Shown: positions 1 through 7,614, counted from the stretch's first letter. The stretch is 64,000 bases of DNA from Jeotgalibaca sp052266715 (GCA_052266715.1 JBQPRB010000001.1), one strand, 5' to 3'. Notes: generated from the sequence alone by a model not told the origin. Program-made: numbers and translations.

Positions 1-75
1 TTTGAGCCGAAGGCACTCCATTACAAGGAGGAAAAGCGCCGACAAGAAGAAAAAGAAAAAGCCAAAGCGAGTTAG
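1..75 (+). CDS. C-terminal tail of a gene cut by the window start
   Basis: Frame 1 is open from base 1 to a TAG at 73-75 and ends in a very charged Lys/Glu/Arg/Ala-rich tail (roughly PKALHYKEEKRRQEEKEKA). Such tails end many membrane transport proteins and some transposases, so no family can be named from 24 residues. The next gene is a TetR-type regulator remnant, and an efflux or ABC-2 type gene next to a TetR regulator is a common pairing, but that is only inference. Confidence 0.4.
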   Translation, partial: FEPKALHYKEEKRRQEEKEKAKAS

Positions 76-90
76 TCTTCGCTTTGACTT
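64..90 (+). terminator. Weak hairpin at the end of the cut gene
   Basis: AAAGCGA at 64-70 pairs with TCGCTTT near 79-85. The stem overlaps the stop codon of the partial gene and is followed by a short, poor T tract. It is a plausible but weak terminator. Confidence 0.3.
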
Positions 91-128
91 TCATTTGGTC
101 CACCAACACTATTTGACATAGAACCGAA

Positions 129-446
129 ATGGTGCATCTTAAAAAACAAGATTTGAAACTGTTTGATTTTATTTATGAAAATCGCCGTGTTTTCTCACTC
201 TGGAAACAATCTGACCTCTCCCAAGACCTCACTATGCGCTGCACGCAAGCTATCTATCAAAAATTATATGGTATCTGGATAGAGAAAAATCCGGACAAAG
301 AACGCCAAGCGGAAAGTGCCAGCCGTATCATGTCCTACCAAATCATGGGCATCATCTATGGATGGCTCATCAACGGGCTGCAAACCGACCCCACCATCAT
401 CGCAGACGAATTTATCCAGTTTTATAAAGATCAAGCAAATCATTAA
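129..446 (+). pseudogene. TetR/AcrR-family regulator remnant lacking the HTH domain
   Basis: The 105-residue product resembles only the C-terminal ligand/dimerisation part of TetR-family repressors (pattern FDFIYENRRVFSLW, then a helix ending in IMGIIYGWLINGLQTDP), which in full proteins follows a helix-turn-helix of about 60 residues. No HTH is encoded upstream: an in-frame TGA lies at 114-116 and only about 50 bases separate this ORF from the previous gene. Usual family length is 180-200 residues, so this is a decapitated gene. No convincing ribosome site precedes the ATG. If translated it could not bind DNA in the normal way, though it might still dimerise. A very divergent independent small protein is the alternative. 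Confidence 0.55.
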
Positions 447-468
447 TCGAGCAATAATTTATATGAGG

Positions 469-498
469 ACAACTTCGTGGTTGCGGAGTTGTTTTTTT
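469..498 (+). terminator. Rho-independent terminator after the TetR remnant
   Basis: ACAACTTCG at 469-477 pairs with CGGAGTTGT at 484-492 and is followed at once by a run of seven T. Typical intrinsic terminator on the plus strand. Confidence 0.7.
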
Positions 499-503
499 AT
501 TTT

Positions 504-643
504 AAAGTGATTTCCTCCCTTTATTTCTGCAGTAAGTCACTTTAAATTTATTTAAAATGACTTACTCAATATTTTTTGGCCGGAAGTCATTTTAAATAAA
601 AACAAAGTGACTTACTCCTTGAGATTAGGGAGTAAATCACTTT
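504..643. repeat. Periodic hairpin array A1: 3 units, period 50 bp
   Basis: Three stem-loop units begin at 504, 554 and 604. Left arms are AAAGTGA, AAAATGA and AAAGTGA. Right arms are at 534 (AAGTCACTTT), 584 (AAGTCATTTT) and 634 (AAATCACTTT). Both arms keep an exact 50 bp step while the loops differ. The last unit has an extended stem (ACTTACTCC with GGGAGTAAAT) and a T-rich tail, so it can also act as a terminator. It lies between a plus-strand remnant and minus-strand guaC. Confidence 0.75.
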
Positions 644-686
644 GTTTTGGTTATGCAAGGCGTTTCTTTAGACGCTATTATAAAAC

Positions 687-760
687 CTGTTCAAAAAAGC
701 AGACCCGTTGGTGTTTCGCAAACAACACTCCGGGTCTTAGCGCTTTTTCTCACACTCTAT
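687..760. repeat. Long hairpin element, copy 1
   Basis: An imperfect inverted repeat. Outer arms AAAAAGC (694-700) and GCTTTTT (742-748) enclose inner arms AGACCCG (701-707) and CGGGTCT (731-737), with TGTTCA at the left and CACACTCTAT at the right. A second element with the same outer blocks but different inner stem follows directly (767-880). The conserved ends with changed yet still paired inner stems point to a conserved structure or a small palindromic mobile element. It lies just downstream of guaC read on the minus strand and may serve as its terminator. Confidence 0.6.
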
Positions 761-766
761 TTAAAT

Positions 767-880
767 CTGTTCAGAAAAGCAGCTCCGACGTCACTTCACG
801 AATAATGCGCGATGGTCTGCGACCATCTTGCGCTTATTCGCTCCAGTGATTCGGAGCTTATCGCTTTTCTTCACACTCTA
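767..880. repeat. Long hairpin element, copy 2, overlapping the guaC stop codon
   Basis: Same outer layout as copy 1: CTGTTCAGAAAAGC at 767-780 and CGCTTTTCTTCACACTCTA at 862-880. The inner stem is different and much longer. AGCTCCG pairs with CGGAGCT, and inside it CGAATAA, GCGC and ATGGTC pair with GACCAT, GCGC and TTATTCG around a tiny loop, so nearly the whole 110 bp is palindromic. The right end contains the CTA that is guaC's TAG stop on the minus strand. Confidence 0.65.
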
Positions 881-1912
881 TAAAATTGTATCGCCTTCGC
901 CGTAGCTTGAGCGGCCTGCTTCGATGATTGCTTGGTTGGAACTGTCTCCGTTATAGATGGAGTTTTTAACCAAGACGTAGTCACATTTACGGATTGATGC
1001 CAAGTCATTTCCACCTGCGTATGAGATGGAAGATTGCAAGTCTTGTTGCATTTCTGTCAATGTATCGACTAATTTACCTTTGTAAGGTGTCAAAATTTTC
1101 TTGCCTTCGACGTTTTTACGTTCACCTTTTTGGTACTCAGATGCGCTACCGAAGTATTCTTTATATTTTTGACCATTGATTTCTTTAATGCCGCCTGGAG
1201 ATTCATCGTGTCCAGCAAACAGCGAACCGATCATAACCATAGTTGCACCAAAACGTACAGATTTTGCAATGTCACCGTTTGTACGAACGCCACCGTCCGC
1301 AATCATTGGTTTGCGTGCAGCTTTTGAGCACCAGCTCACTGCGCCTAATTGCCAACCACCTGTACCGAAACCAGTTTTGATTTTAGTAGTACATACTTTA
1401 CCAGGTCCGATTCCGACTTTCGTTGCGTCTGCCCCAGCGTTTTCCAACTCACGTACGCCTTCAGGAGTTCCAACGTTACCAGCAATCAAGAATGTTTCTG
1501 GCATGACTTTTTTAACGTGTTTAATCATTTTGATAACTTGATCGGAATGACCATGTGCCACGTCAATTGTTGTATATTCAGGGACTGCGCCCTTTTCGAC
1601 TAATTCGTTCACGAAATCAAATTCAGCTGCTTTGATACCCAAGCTGATTGAAGCAAATAATCCTTTTTCATGCATTCTTTGGATGAACGGCAAACGTGCT
1701 GCTTCATCAAAACGATGCATAATATAGAAATAACCTTCTGCCGCTAGCTTCTCAGCCAACGCTTCATCAAGAATTGTCTGCATGTTTGCAGGAACAACAG
1801 GCATCTTAAAGGTGCGTCCACCAAACTCCACGGAGGTGTCGCATTCTGACCGACTTTGCACGATACTCTTGTTTGGTATCAGTTGAACGTCTTCGTAATC
1901 AAATATTTTCAT
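878..1912 (-). CDS. guaC: GMP reductase
   Basis: Converts GMP to IMP and ammonia with NADPH, returning guanine nucleotides to the IMP branch point of purine salvage in the cytosol. The 344-residue protein shows the IMPDH/GMPR TIM barrel. It starts DYEDVQLIPNKSIVQSRSEC, typical of GuaC, then has an NVGTPEGVRELENAGAD strand, the loop GIGPGKVCTTKIKTGFG whose Cys is catalytic, and ADGGVRTNGDIAKSVRFGA for the phosphate site. It lacks the CBS pair of IMP dehydrogenase, and the GuaC-type start and length exclude GuaB. The start is supported by AAAGGA upstream of the ATG. The gene is monocistronic with a 5' leader of about 150 bases (see 1913-2062). Its stop codon lies inside a hairpin element at 767-880. 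Confidence 0.95.
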   Translation of the reverse strand: MKIFDYEDVQLIPNKSIVQSRSECDTSVEFGGRTFKMPVVPANMQTILDEALAEKLAAEGYFYIMHRFDEAARLPFIQRMHEKGLFASISLGIKAAEFDFVNELVEKGAVPEYTTIDVAHGHSDQVIKMIKHVKKVMPETFLIAGNVGTPEGVRELENAGADATKVGIGPGKVCTTKIKTGFGTGGWQLGAVSWCSKAARKPMIADGGVRTNGDIAKSVRFGATMVMIGSLFAGHDESPGGIKEINGQKYKEYFGSASEYQKGERKNVEGKKILTPYKGKLVDTLTEMQQDLQSSISYAGGNDLASIRKCDYVLVKNSIYNGDSSNQAIIEAGRSSYGEGDTIL

Positions 1913-2062
1913 TTATAAAATTCCTTTCTGTTAGTGCACCACTCTGGCTTTACACAGATATGAGAACTTTGAATATTAAGTCCCTAAGCTACGTTACACC
2001 AAGGATACCTTTTTGTCAAAGTATCCGACCACGTAATCATCTGGGTTAATTTTTACTAATTT
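1913..2062 (-). promoter_or_regulatory. Structured guaC 5' leader, class unknown
   Basis: About 150 bases lie between guaC and the gal promoter. On the plus strand GGATAC (2001-2006) pairs with GTATCC (2021-2026), with an outer TTAC/GTAA pair (1994-1997 and 2032-2035). A stem-loop in a purine-salvage leader suggests RNA-level control. It does not match the purine riboswitch consensus that I know, so only structure, not ligand, can be claimed. Confidence 0.3.
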
Positions 2063-2075
2063 ATTTACTTATATG

Positions 2076-2104
2076 TTGAGTAACCAAAAGAAAAGGTTTA
2101 CAAT
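2076..2104 (+). promoter_or_regulatory. Sigma-A promoter of galKT
   Basis: TTGAGT (2076-2081), a 17 bp spacer and TACAAT (2099-2104) make a good vegetative promoter 28 bp before the galK ATG. GAGGTG at 2119-2124 is the ribosome site. Confidence 0.7.
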
Positions 2105-2132
2105 AGAAGAAAATACATGAGGTGATAAAAAT

Positions 2133-3290
2133 ATGGAACATTTAAAACAAGCATTCCTTACCCATTTTAACTACGAACCGACCGATTCCTTCTTCTCTCC
2201 TGGCCGTATCAATCTAATCGGCGAACATACCGACTACAACGGCGGCCACGTCTTTCCCGCCACGATTACCTTGGGCACCTATGCCGTTGTTGGGAAAAAT
2301 AAAACCCATGACTTGCGGCTGTATTCCATGAACTTCCCTGAAGTGGGCGTCATTACCGTGGATTTAAACGATTTGGAATTCCGCAAAGAAGATAACTGGG
2401 CGAACTACGTGAAAGGTATGGCGAAATATTTGAAAGAAGCCGGCCACACAATAAATACAGGCTTAGATATTGTATTGGAAGGAAATATTCCCAATGGCTC
2501 TGGTCTTTCCTCTTCTGCTTCACTGGAAATTTTAGCCGGCATCATTTTTGAAAAAATGAACGGTTTGACTTTGGAACGATTGGACCTGGTTAAACTAGGT
2601 AAAAAAGTAGAAAATGATTACTTTGGTTTGAATAGTGGCATCATGGATCAATTTGCGATTGGGATGGGTGAAAAAAACAATGCCCTTCTACTTGATACGA
2701 ACACACTCGTTTATGAAAAAATCCCGGTTGAACTGGGAGAGCATGTGATTGTCATCATGAACACGAAAAAACGCCGTGAACTGGTTGATTCTAAATATAA
2801 CGAGCGCTTGGTCGAATGCCGACAAGCCTTGAAAGAATTACAAAAAGAATTGGATATCCAGTCACTGGGTGAACTGGACGAAGCGACTTTTGAAGCACAT
2901 AAAAACTTGATTTCCAATGACACATTGGTTCGTCGTGCCCGTCACGCGGTCAAAGAAAATCAACGGACTTTGACGGCGGCTGAGCATCTGAAAGTCGGCA
3001 ATTTGGAAGCATTTGGAAAACTGATGAATGATTCGCACGTTTCTTTACGGGATGATTATGAAGTAAGTGGTGTAGAATTGGACACTTTGGTTGAAACGGC
3101 TTGGGAACAACCTGGTGTTCTGGGCGCACGGATGACAGGTGCCGGTTTCGGAGGCTGTGCGATTGCGATTGTAGCGAACGACCAAACAGATGCTTTCATC
3201 AAAAATGTTGGTGAAAAATATGAAGTAATTATTGGCTATCCGGGTGAATTCTACATTGCTGAAATCGGGGATGGAGCACGTGCGCTATGA
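2133..3290 (+). CDS. galK: Galactokinase
   Basis: Phosphorylates alpha-D-galactose at C1 with ATP, the first committed step of the Leloir pathway. The 385-residue protein has the GHMP kinase signatures: the galactokinase motif GRINLIGEHTDYNGG near residues 24-38, the ATP-binding loop PNGSGLSSSASLE near 121-133, and the C-terminal motif GARMTGAGFGGCAI. Length fits the family. GAGGTG lies 8 bases before the ATG. It overlaps galT by 4 bp (ATGA), so the two are translationally coupled. No galE or galM is present in the window. The gene may draw on galactose released by the GH35 enzyme encoded at 55821-57599, an inference from pathway logic. Confidence 0.97.
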   Translation: MEHLKQAFLTHFNYEPTDSFFSPGRINLIGEHTDYNGGHVFPATITLGTYAVVGKNKTHDLRLYSMNFPEVGVITVDLNDLEFRKEDNWANYVKGMAKYLKEAGHTINTGLDIVLEGNIPNGSGLSSSASLEILAGIIFEKMNGLTLERLDLVKLGKKVENDYFGLNSGIMDQFAIGMGEKNNALLLDTNTLVYEKIPVELGEHVIVIMNTKKRRELVDSKYNERLVECRQALKELQKELDIQSLGELDEATFEAHKNLISNDTLVRRARHAVKENQRTLTAAEHLKVGNLEAFGKLMNDSHVSLRDDYEVSGVELDTLVETAWEQPGVLGARMTGAGFGGCAIAIVANDQTDAFIKNVGEKYEVIIGYPGEFYIAEIGDGARAL

Positions 3291-4762
3291 GAAATAAGGT
3301 AGAACAAGCCATCACCGATTTGTTGGCGATTGGGGTCGAAAAAGGTTATATCGACCCACTTGATAACATCCTCAAACAAAATCAGTTGTTGGCTTTATTG
3401 AAGAAAGAAAGCTTGGGCTCCAGTTTAACCGCATCCCATCCCCTACCGGAAGCAAAATCCTTGTTACCTACTTTTTTGGATTTTGCGGTTGAGACAGGCG
3501 TGATCGAAGAGAGCATCACAGAGCAGGCCATTTTCAGCGCTCAAGTCATGGCAATTATCACACCTGATACGTCTGTTGTGAACTGGAAATTTTGGGAAGT
3601 TTATGCCCATGATCCCAAAGAAGCCACGGACTGGTTCTATGATCTGAGTAGAGACAATGACTACATCCAAACAGAAGCGATTGCGAAAAACATCGCTTTC
3701 GATTATGCATCGGATTATGGCAATCTGGAATTGACGATTAATTTATCAAAACCAGAAAAAGATCCTAAAGCGATTGCGGCTGCGTTGATGACGGAATCAG
3801 TCCATTACCCGCTTTGCCAACTGTGTCTGGAAAACGAGGGTTATTTGGGAACGCTGACGCATCCTGCCCGGGCGAATCACCGGATTGTCCGCTTTCCGAT
3901 GGACGGGGAAACCTGGGGCTTGCAGTATTCCCCTTACGCTTACTATACGGAGCACTGCATTTTCCTGGCATCCGAGCATCGCCCCATGAAAATTGAGGAA
4001 AAAACCTTCCAGAATTTATTTGGCATCGTCGAGCAGTTTCCCCATTATTTCGTGGGATCGAATGCAGACTTACCGATTGTGGGCGGTTCGATTTTGTCCC
4101 ATGACCATTATCAAGGGGGCCGCTACAGCTTTCCAATGGATAAAGCCCCTGTGAAAGAAGGCTTTACTTTAGAAGCTTTTCCCGAGGTTTCTTTTGGAAT
4201 CGTGAAGTGGCCGATGTCGGTCATTCGCATGGAAAGTGTGGATAAACAGGCCCTGACTCAAGCGGCGGTCCATATCTTGGAACAGTGGCGTGGCTACAGC
4301 GATGAAACGGTAGATATTATCGCATTTTCACAAGAAACGCCCCACAATACGATTACGCCGATTGCGCGGCGCGATGGTGATAAGTTTGTCTGTGATTTGG
4401 TATTGCGGAATAATCGCACGAGTGATGTTCATCCAGACGGCATTTTCCACCCGCATCGGGATGTGCAACACATCAAGAAAGAGAATATCGGCTTGATAGA
4501 GGTAATGGGCTTGGCGATTTTACCGCCTCGTTTGAAAGACGAGTTGGCAGAGGTTGAGAAATATTTGGCCGGTGAAGAGAATGCGCTGGCGGATATGCAC
4601 CGGGAATGGGCAGATGGGATTGTTGTTTCCGATGGTGATTACCGCCAAGCGATTGAAGATGCGGTCGGAGCTGTTTTCCAACGTGTGTTGGAAGATGCAG
4701 GTGTGTATAAAATGACCGCAGAAGGATTGGCTGCTTTCAAGCGCTTTGTGGATAGTCTTTAA
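3287..4762 (+). CDS. galT: UDP-glucose--hexose-1-phosphate uridylyltransferase, class II
   Basis: Exchanges UMP between UDP-glucose and galactose 1-phosphate, giving UDP-galactose and glucose 1-phosphate. At 491 residues it belongs to the long Firmicute GalT class, not the roughly 350-residue HIT-type class of E. coli. Recognisable stretches are HPARANHRIVRFPMDGETWG, GSNADLPIVGGSILSHDHYQ with the His-rich active-site region, and FHPHRDVQHIKKENIGLIEV toward the C-terminus. It starts inside the end of galK. A strong two-way terminator and a four-unit hairpin array follow. Confidence 0.96.
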   Translation: MRNKVEQAITDLLAIGVEKGYIDPLDNILKQNQLLALLKKESLGSSLTASHPLPEAKSLLPTFLDFAVETGVIEESITEQAIFSAQVMAIITPDTSVVNWKFWEVYAHDPKEATDWFYDLSRDNDYIQTEAIAKNIAFDYASDYGNLELTINLSKPEKDPKAIAAALMTESVHYPLCQLCLENEGYLGTLTHPARANHRIVRFPMDGETWGLQYSPYAYYTEHCIFLASEHRPMKIEEKTFQNLFGIVEQFPHYFVGSNADLPIVGGSILSHDHYQGGRYSFPMDKAPVKEGFTLEAFPEVSFGIVKWPMSVIRMESVDKQALTQAAVHILEQWRGYSDETVDIIAFSQETPHNTITPIARRDGDKFVCDLVLRNNRTSDVHPDGIFHPHRDVQHIKKENIGLIEVMGLAILPPRLKDELAEVEKYLAGEENALADMHREWADGIVVSDGDYRQAIEDAVGAVFQRVLEDAGVYKMTAEGLAAFKRFVDSL

Positions 4763-4784
4763 GACTGATAATTTATAGCTCTCG

Positions 4785-4977
4785 GTGCGGCGATTAAAAT
4801 TTTTCCAAATGCAGAACGCCGCATTTTAGTTGTAAATGCGGCGTTGGCTGTTCCAATTTTTTCTAATCGCCGCATTTTTTCCGAAAGTGCGGCGTTGGTG
4901 GCCCTTATTTTTTCTAATCGCCGCATTTACGAAAAAAGTGCGGCGTTCCCAAGCTATTTGTCAGCTTAACGCCGCAC
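4785..4977. repeat. Periodic hairpin array A2: 4 units, period 51 bp (GCGGCG stem)
   Basis: Left arms (G/A)TGCGGCG start at 4785, 4836, 4887 and 4938, exactly 51 bp apart. Right arms CGCCGCA(T/C) start at 4817, 4868, 4919 and 4970, again 51 bp apart. Loops differ, although units 2 and 3 share TTTTTTCTAAT before the right arm. The same stem and period recur at 25983-26174. It sits between convergent galT and the HAD gene. Confidence 0.85.
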
Positions 4978-4991
4978 TTAAATTTAATTTT

Positions 4992-5038
4992 AAAAGTGTC
5001 CACTCGGGAGAATATTTATTCCCGAGTGGACACTTTTT
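4992..5038. terminator. Bidirectional terminator between galT and the HAD gene
   Basis: A 17 bp perfect stem (AAAAGTGTCCACTCGGG at 4992-5008 with its complement at 5021-5037) has A and T runs at its feet and so serves both converging genes. Confidence 0.9.
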
Positions 5039-5059
5039 CCATTTTGCAATGATGTGTTA

Positions 5060-5896
5060 TTAGATGTATCTTTCCAAGAAAACTGCTATTCCATCGTGAT
5101 CGTTAGAAAGCGTGACCTCATCGGCGATATCCAATATTTCCTGCATGGCATTCCCCATGGCCACACCCATGCCGGCATATTCAATGATGGAACGATCGTT
5201 TTGACCATCGCCGAATGAAACGACATTTTCCGGCAGGATACCGTGTGCTGTTAATACTTTGTTCAAAGAGAAAGCTTTATCGATGCCTTGATCCGTCAAT
5301 TCATAATAAAATGGCGCTGAAAAAACACCGGTTGTTCTGGATTCAAAGGGTGCATGAATATCTTCGAACACACTTTGCAGATATTCCGGGTTTCCAGCAA
5401 TCAAGATTTTATTTTGTGGCTCATCCACGAATGCTGCCAAGTCTGGTTGTTCACAGATTAAATAACGACACATGCGTGCTTCGTATTCCACAATATTCAT
5501 GGTTGGTCCATCGACAGTTTCGATTTCGTTATGGTAGACATCTTTTACGTACATGTGGGTGTCCCCGTAAACCATTGGAATAACATCGAATTTCTTCAAA
5601 TGTTCCAGGATATTTTTACTTAACGCGGTATCAAGTGCCTGGTTAAATAATACTTCTTTCGTTTCGCAGTCCGTTACACGTGCACCGTTAAATGAAACCA
5701 AGTAGCCATTGTGTTTGTCCAATTCCAACTCTTCCGCTAAATGCCACATGCCACGCGTTGGGCGTCCGGATGCCAGAATGACCTTGATTCCTTTTTCTTG
5801 TGCCTTTATCAAAATGTTCCGTGTTTTTTCGCTGATAACCTTTTCTGACGTAACCAGTGTTCCGTCGATGTCGAGTACGATTGCCTTAATATCCAT
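5060..5896 (-). CDS. Cof-type HAD-IIB family phosphatase
   Basis: A cytosolic sugar-phosphate/FMN-type phosphatase of the haloacid dehalogenase superfamily; the exact substrate cannot be read from sequence. Motif I is LDIDGTLV (residues 8-15) with the nucleophile Asp, motif II is ILASGRP, and motif IV is VVSFGDGQNDRSIIEYAGMGVAMGNA near the C-terminus. The large alpha/beta cap between motifs II and III marks the Cof/YbiV (IIB) subclass, and 278 residues is usual. GGAGG sits 7 bases before the ATG. The VOC gene ends only 18 bp upstream, so the two are probably co-transcribed. Confidence 0.85.
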   Translation of the reverse strand: MDIKAIVLDIDGTLVTSEKVISEKTRNILIKAQEKGIKVILASGRPTRGMWHLAEELELDKHNGYLVSFNGARVTDCETKEVLFNQALDTALSKNILEHLKKFDVIPMVYGDTHMYVKDVYHNEIETVDGPTMNIVEYEARMCRYLICEQPDLAAFVDEPQNKILIAGNPEYLQSVFEDIHAPFESRTTGVFSAPFYYELTDQGIDKAFSLNKVLTAHGILPENVVSFGDGQNDRSIIEYAGMGVAMGNAMQEILDIADEVTLSNDHDGIAVFLERYI

Positions 5897-5914
5897 TGTA
5901 TTGCCTCCGTTAAA

Positions 5915-6847
5915 TTAATTATGTTTCAAATTTGATTCAATTGATTCGCGCCTGGGTTCCAGGAAACTCGGTAAATAGAGCGGTTGATCCGCGAAGTTTT
6001 CTGCTTGACTGCGTTTTGACAATTGCCCCTCTTCCGTTGCAACTTCGATGAGAATGCCGTTCGCTTCGCGGAAATAGGTAGATTTGAAAAACTCACGGTC
6101 TTTTATACCCGAGTTCAGGAAATTACGCTCGCGCACCTTTTCATCAATGACTTTCAGTTCTGCTTCGTCTTTTACACTAAGAGCAACGTGATGCGTGCCG
6201 CCACTCCCCATGACTTCAAGAGGCGCGTTTTTGTCTTCAATCAGATGAATTTCCTGATTGAAAAGTGCGTTCGGTCTGGAAAGGACTGTTCTGTTTTCGA
6301 ATCGGTTGGTAACTTCCAAGTTGAAAAGTTCGGTTAATACCGCCTCGGTTGCTTTGGCGTATCGTACGCGTAGATGAACCGAGTGGAGCCCCACTATCGC
6401 GTGTTCCAACGGAATGGCTTGCGTTGGTTGGCCGTAAGTTTGCTCCGTTGTTTCTACCGGCACAAGTGCAAGTTGTACGCCATCGGGGTCTTCAAAATGC
6501 AGAATGTGGGAGTCATTGTAATTTTCGATTTCACAATTGAAGTAGCCACGTTCGTTTAGGCGTGCTTCCCAAAATACAAGCGAATTTGTTGTGGGTACCG
6601 CAAACGCGGTGCAATCGATTGCATTTGTGCCAAACTTACGGTCAACACCAGATTTCATTTCGAACAAAGTAAACTCAGTTCCTGGGCGCCCTTCTGTATC
6701 AGAAAAGAAAAGGTGATACATAGCGGTATCATCTTGGTTTACCGTTTTTAAATGCAAGTTCAAGCCGAGTACGCCATGGTAAAATTCGTATGTCTTCTCT
6801 GCGTCTCGATTAATGGCGGAAACGTGATGTATAATAGGTGTAACCAT
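5915..6847 (-). CDS. VOC-family ring-cleaving dioxygenase (MhqO/MhqE-like)
   Basis: Two tandem glyoxalase/bleomycin-resistance (VOC) domains. The first begins IIHHVSAINRDAEKTYEFYH, and the second covers about residues 150-270 with GTHHVALSVKD and FREANGILIEVATEEGQ. The spaced His and Glu residues are the expected Fe/Mn ligands of extradiol dioxygenase-like enzymes. In Bacillus subtilis, homologues MhqO/MhqE and the hydrolase MhqD belong to the MhqR regulon that handles quinones and catechols. Here an alpha/beta hydrolase gene starts divergently only 36 bp away, repeating that association. AAGGA precedes the ATG. Quinone/hydroquinone detoxification is the likely role, by family and context. 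Confidence 0.8.
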   Translation of the reverse strand: MVTPIIHHVSAINRDAEKTYEFYHGVLGLNLHLKTVNQDDTAMYHLFFSDTEGRPGTEFTLFEMKSGVDRKFGTNAIDCTAFAVPTTNSLVFWEARLNERGYFNCEIENYNDSHILHFEDPDGVQLALVPVETTEQTYGQPTQAIPLEHAIVGLHSVHLRVRYAKATEAVLTELFNLEVTNRFENRTVLSRPNALFNQEIHLIEDKNAPLEVMGSGGTHHVALSVKDEAELKVIDEKVRERNFLNSGIKDREFFKSTYFREANGILIEVATEEGQLSKRSQAENFADQPLYLPSFLEPRRESIESNLKHN

Positions 6848-6883
6848 ATATTCACATCCTTAGTTGTAATGGAGGTTTTCCTT

Positions 6884-7459
6884 ATGAATTATATTACCAT
6901 ACCCGGTAACCCAAAAGAATACTTTGTCCTCTTTCACGGAACCGGCGGAAATGAGTTTAGCCGTCTGGAACAAGCCGGGGATATTGATCCGCATATGTCC
7001 GTCATCAGTTTTCTGGGTGATGTCGGCAGGGGTCAAAAACGACGTTATTTTGAGCCGCTAGTAAACGGGAAATTACCGCGTGAAAATATTGACGAGAAAG
7101 TAGCGGAATTCTTGACTCTATGGGATGAAATCAAACCGGAAGATGCAACCCTGACTTTTATGGGTCATTCCAACGGAGCTAATTTCATCTTGGCACTTTT
7201 GGAAAAACGACCGGATATCGCGGATAATGTTATCTTATTGCATCCAAGCAATCTGGACTTTAATTTCACTAGCGGTTCAGAGGCACGTATTTTTCTAACG
7301 ATTGGTGCACGTGATACCCTGTCCCTGCCTTCGGAAGGTTTGGCTCTGTCCAAACGTCTAAAAGAAGTGTTTCCCCAGACAGAACATGTGCTGTTGGATA
7401 CCGGGCATGAAATTACCCCCTTGGAGATAGAAAAAGCGAAGGTTTTTCTAGGTAAATAG
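6884..7459 (+). CDS. Alpha/beta hydrolase, MhqD/YodD-like carboxylesterase
   Basis: A 191-residue serine hydrolase of the small carboxylesterase/dienelactone hydrolase group. The oxyanion region is FVLFHGTGGNE, the nucleophile elbow is FMGHSNGANF (Gly-His-Ser-Asn-Gly), the acid is the Asp in IGARDTLSLP, and the His is in DTGHEITP. The ATG at 6884 was chosen because GGAGG lies 8 bases upstream; a longer frame upstream would run into the divergent VOC gene. In MhqR-type loci such enzymes work with VOC dioxygenases on quinone-like compounds, which fits the neighbour. The stop is followed by hairpin array A3. Confidence 0.82.
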   Translation: MNYITIPGNPKEYFVLFHGTGGNEFSRLEQAGDIDPHMSVISFLGDVGRGQKRRYFEPLVNGKLPRENIDEKVAEFLTLWDEIKPEDATLTFMGHSNGANFILALLEKRPDIADNVILLHPSNLDFNFTSGSEARIFLTIGARDTLSLPSEGLALSKRLKEVFPQTEHVLLDTGHEITPLEIEKAKVFLGK

Positions 7460-7465
7460 GATTTG

Positions 7466-7605
7466 ACGCAAAGGTTGCTTCATTCAAGCCGACCTTTGCG
7501 TGAAAAAGAGTATTGCACTGCAAAGGTTTGCGTATGTTAGCTGACCTTTGCATTAGGATAGCTTTCATCGCGCAAAGGACCACATATTTCGGCTGACCTT
7601 TGCGT
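7466..7605. repeat. Periodic hairpin array A3: 3 units, period 52 bp (GCAAAGG stem)
   Basis: Left arms CGCAAAGG, TGCAAAGG and CGCAAAGG start at 7467, 7519 and 7571. Right arms ACCTTTGC(G/A) start at 7492, 7544 and 7596. Both sets step by exactly 52 bp. The right arms are preceded by GC(C/T)G. The same stem and period occur at 38426-38563. It begins 6 bp after the hydrolase stop codon. Confidence 0.85.
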
Positions 7606-7614
7606 ACACACATG

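Noticed and set aside
607..849. 80-residue plus-strand frame downstream of the TetR remnant
   Set aside because: It runs through two long hairpin elements; its sequence is Cys/Arg/Ser-rich noise and it has no ribosome site.
1913..2062. Purine riboswitch before guaC
   Set aside because: The conserved core of purine aptamers could not be found; only an unrelated stem-loop is visible.
4785..4977. CRISPR array, suggested by regularly spaced repeats
   Set aside because: Units are hairpins with arms of about 8 bases and only 2-4 copies. The invariant part is far shorter than a CRISPR repeat, and no cas genes are near any of the nine arrays.
4836..5063. 75-residue plus-strand reading frame over array A2
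   Set aside because: It encodes a repeated peptide (FFLIAAF type) purely because of the 51 bp period, which is a multiple of three; it has no ribosome site and is not protein-like otherwise.
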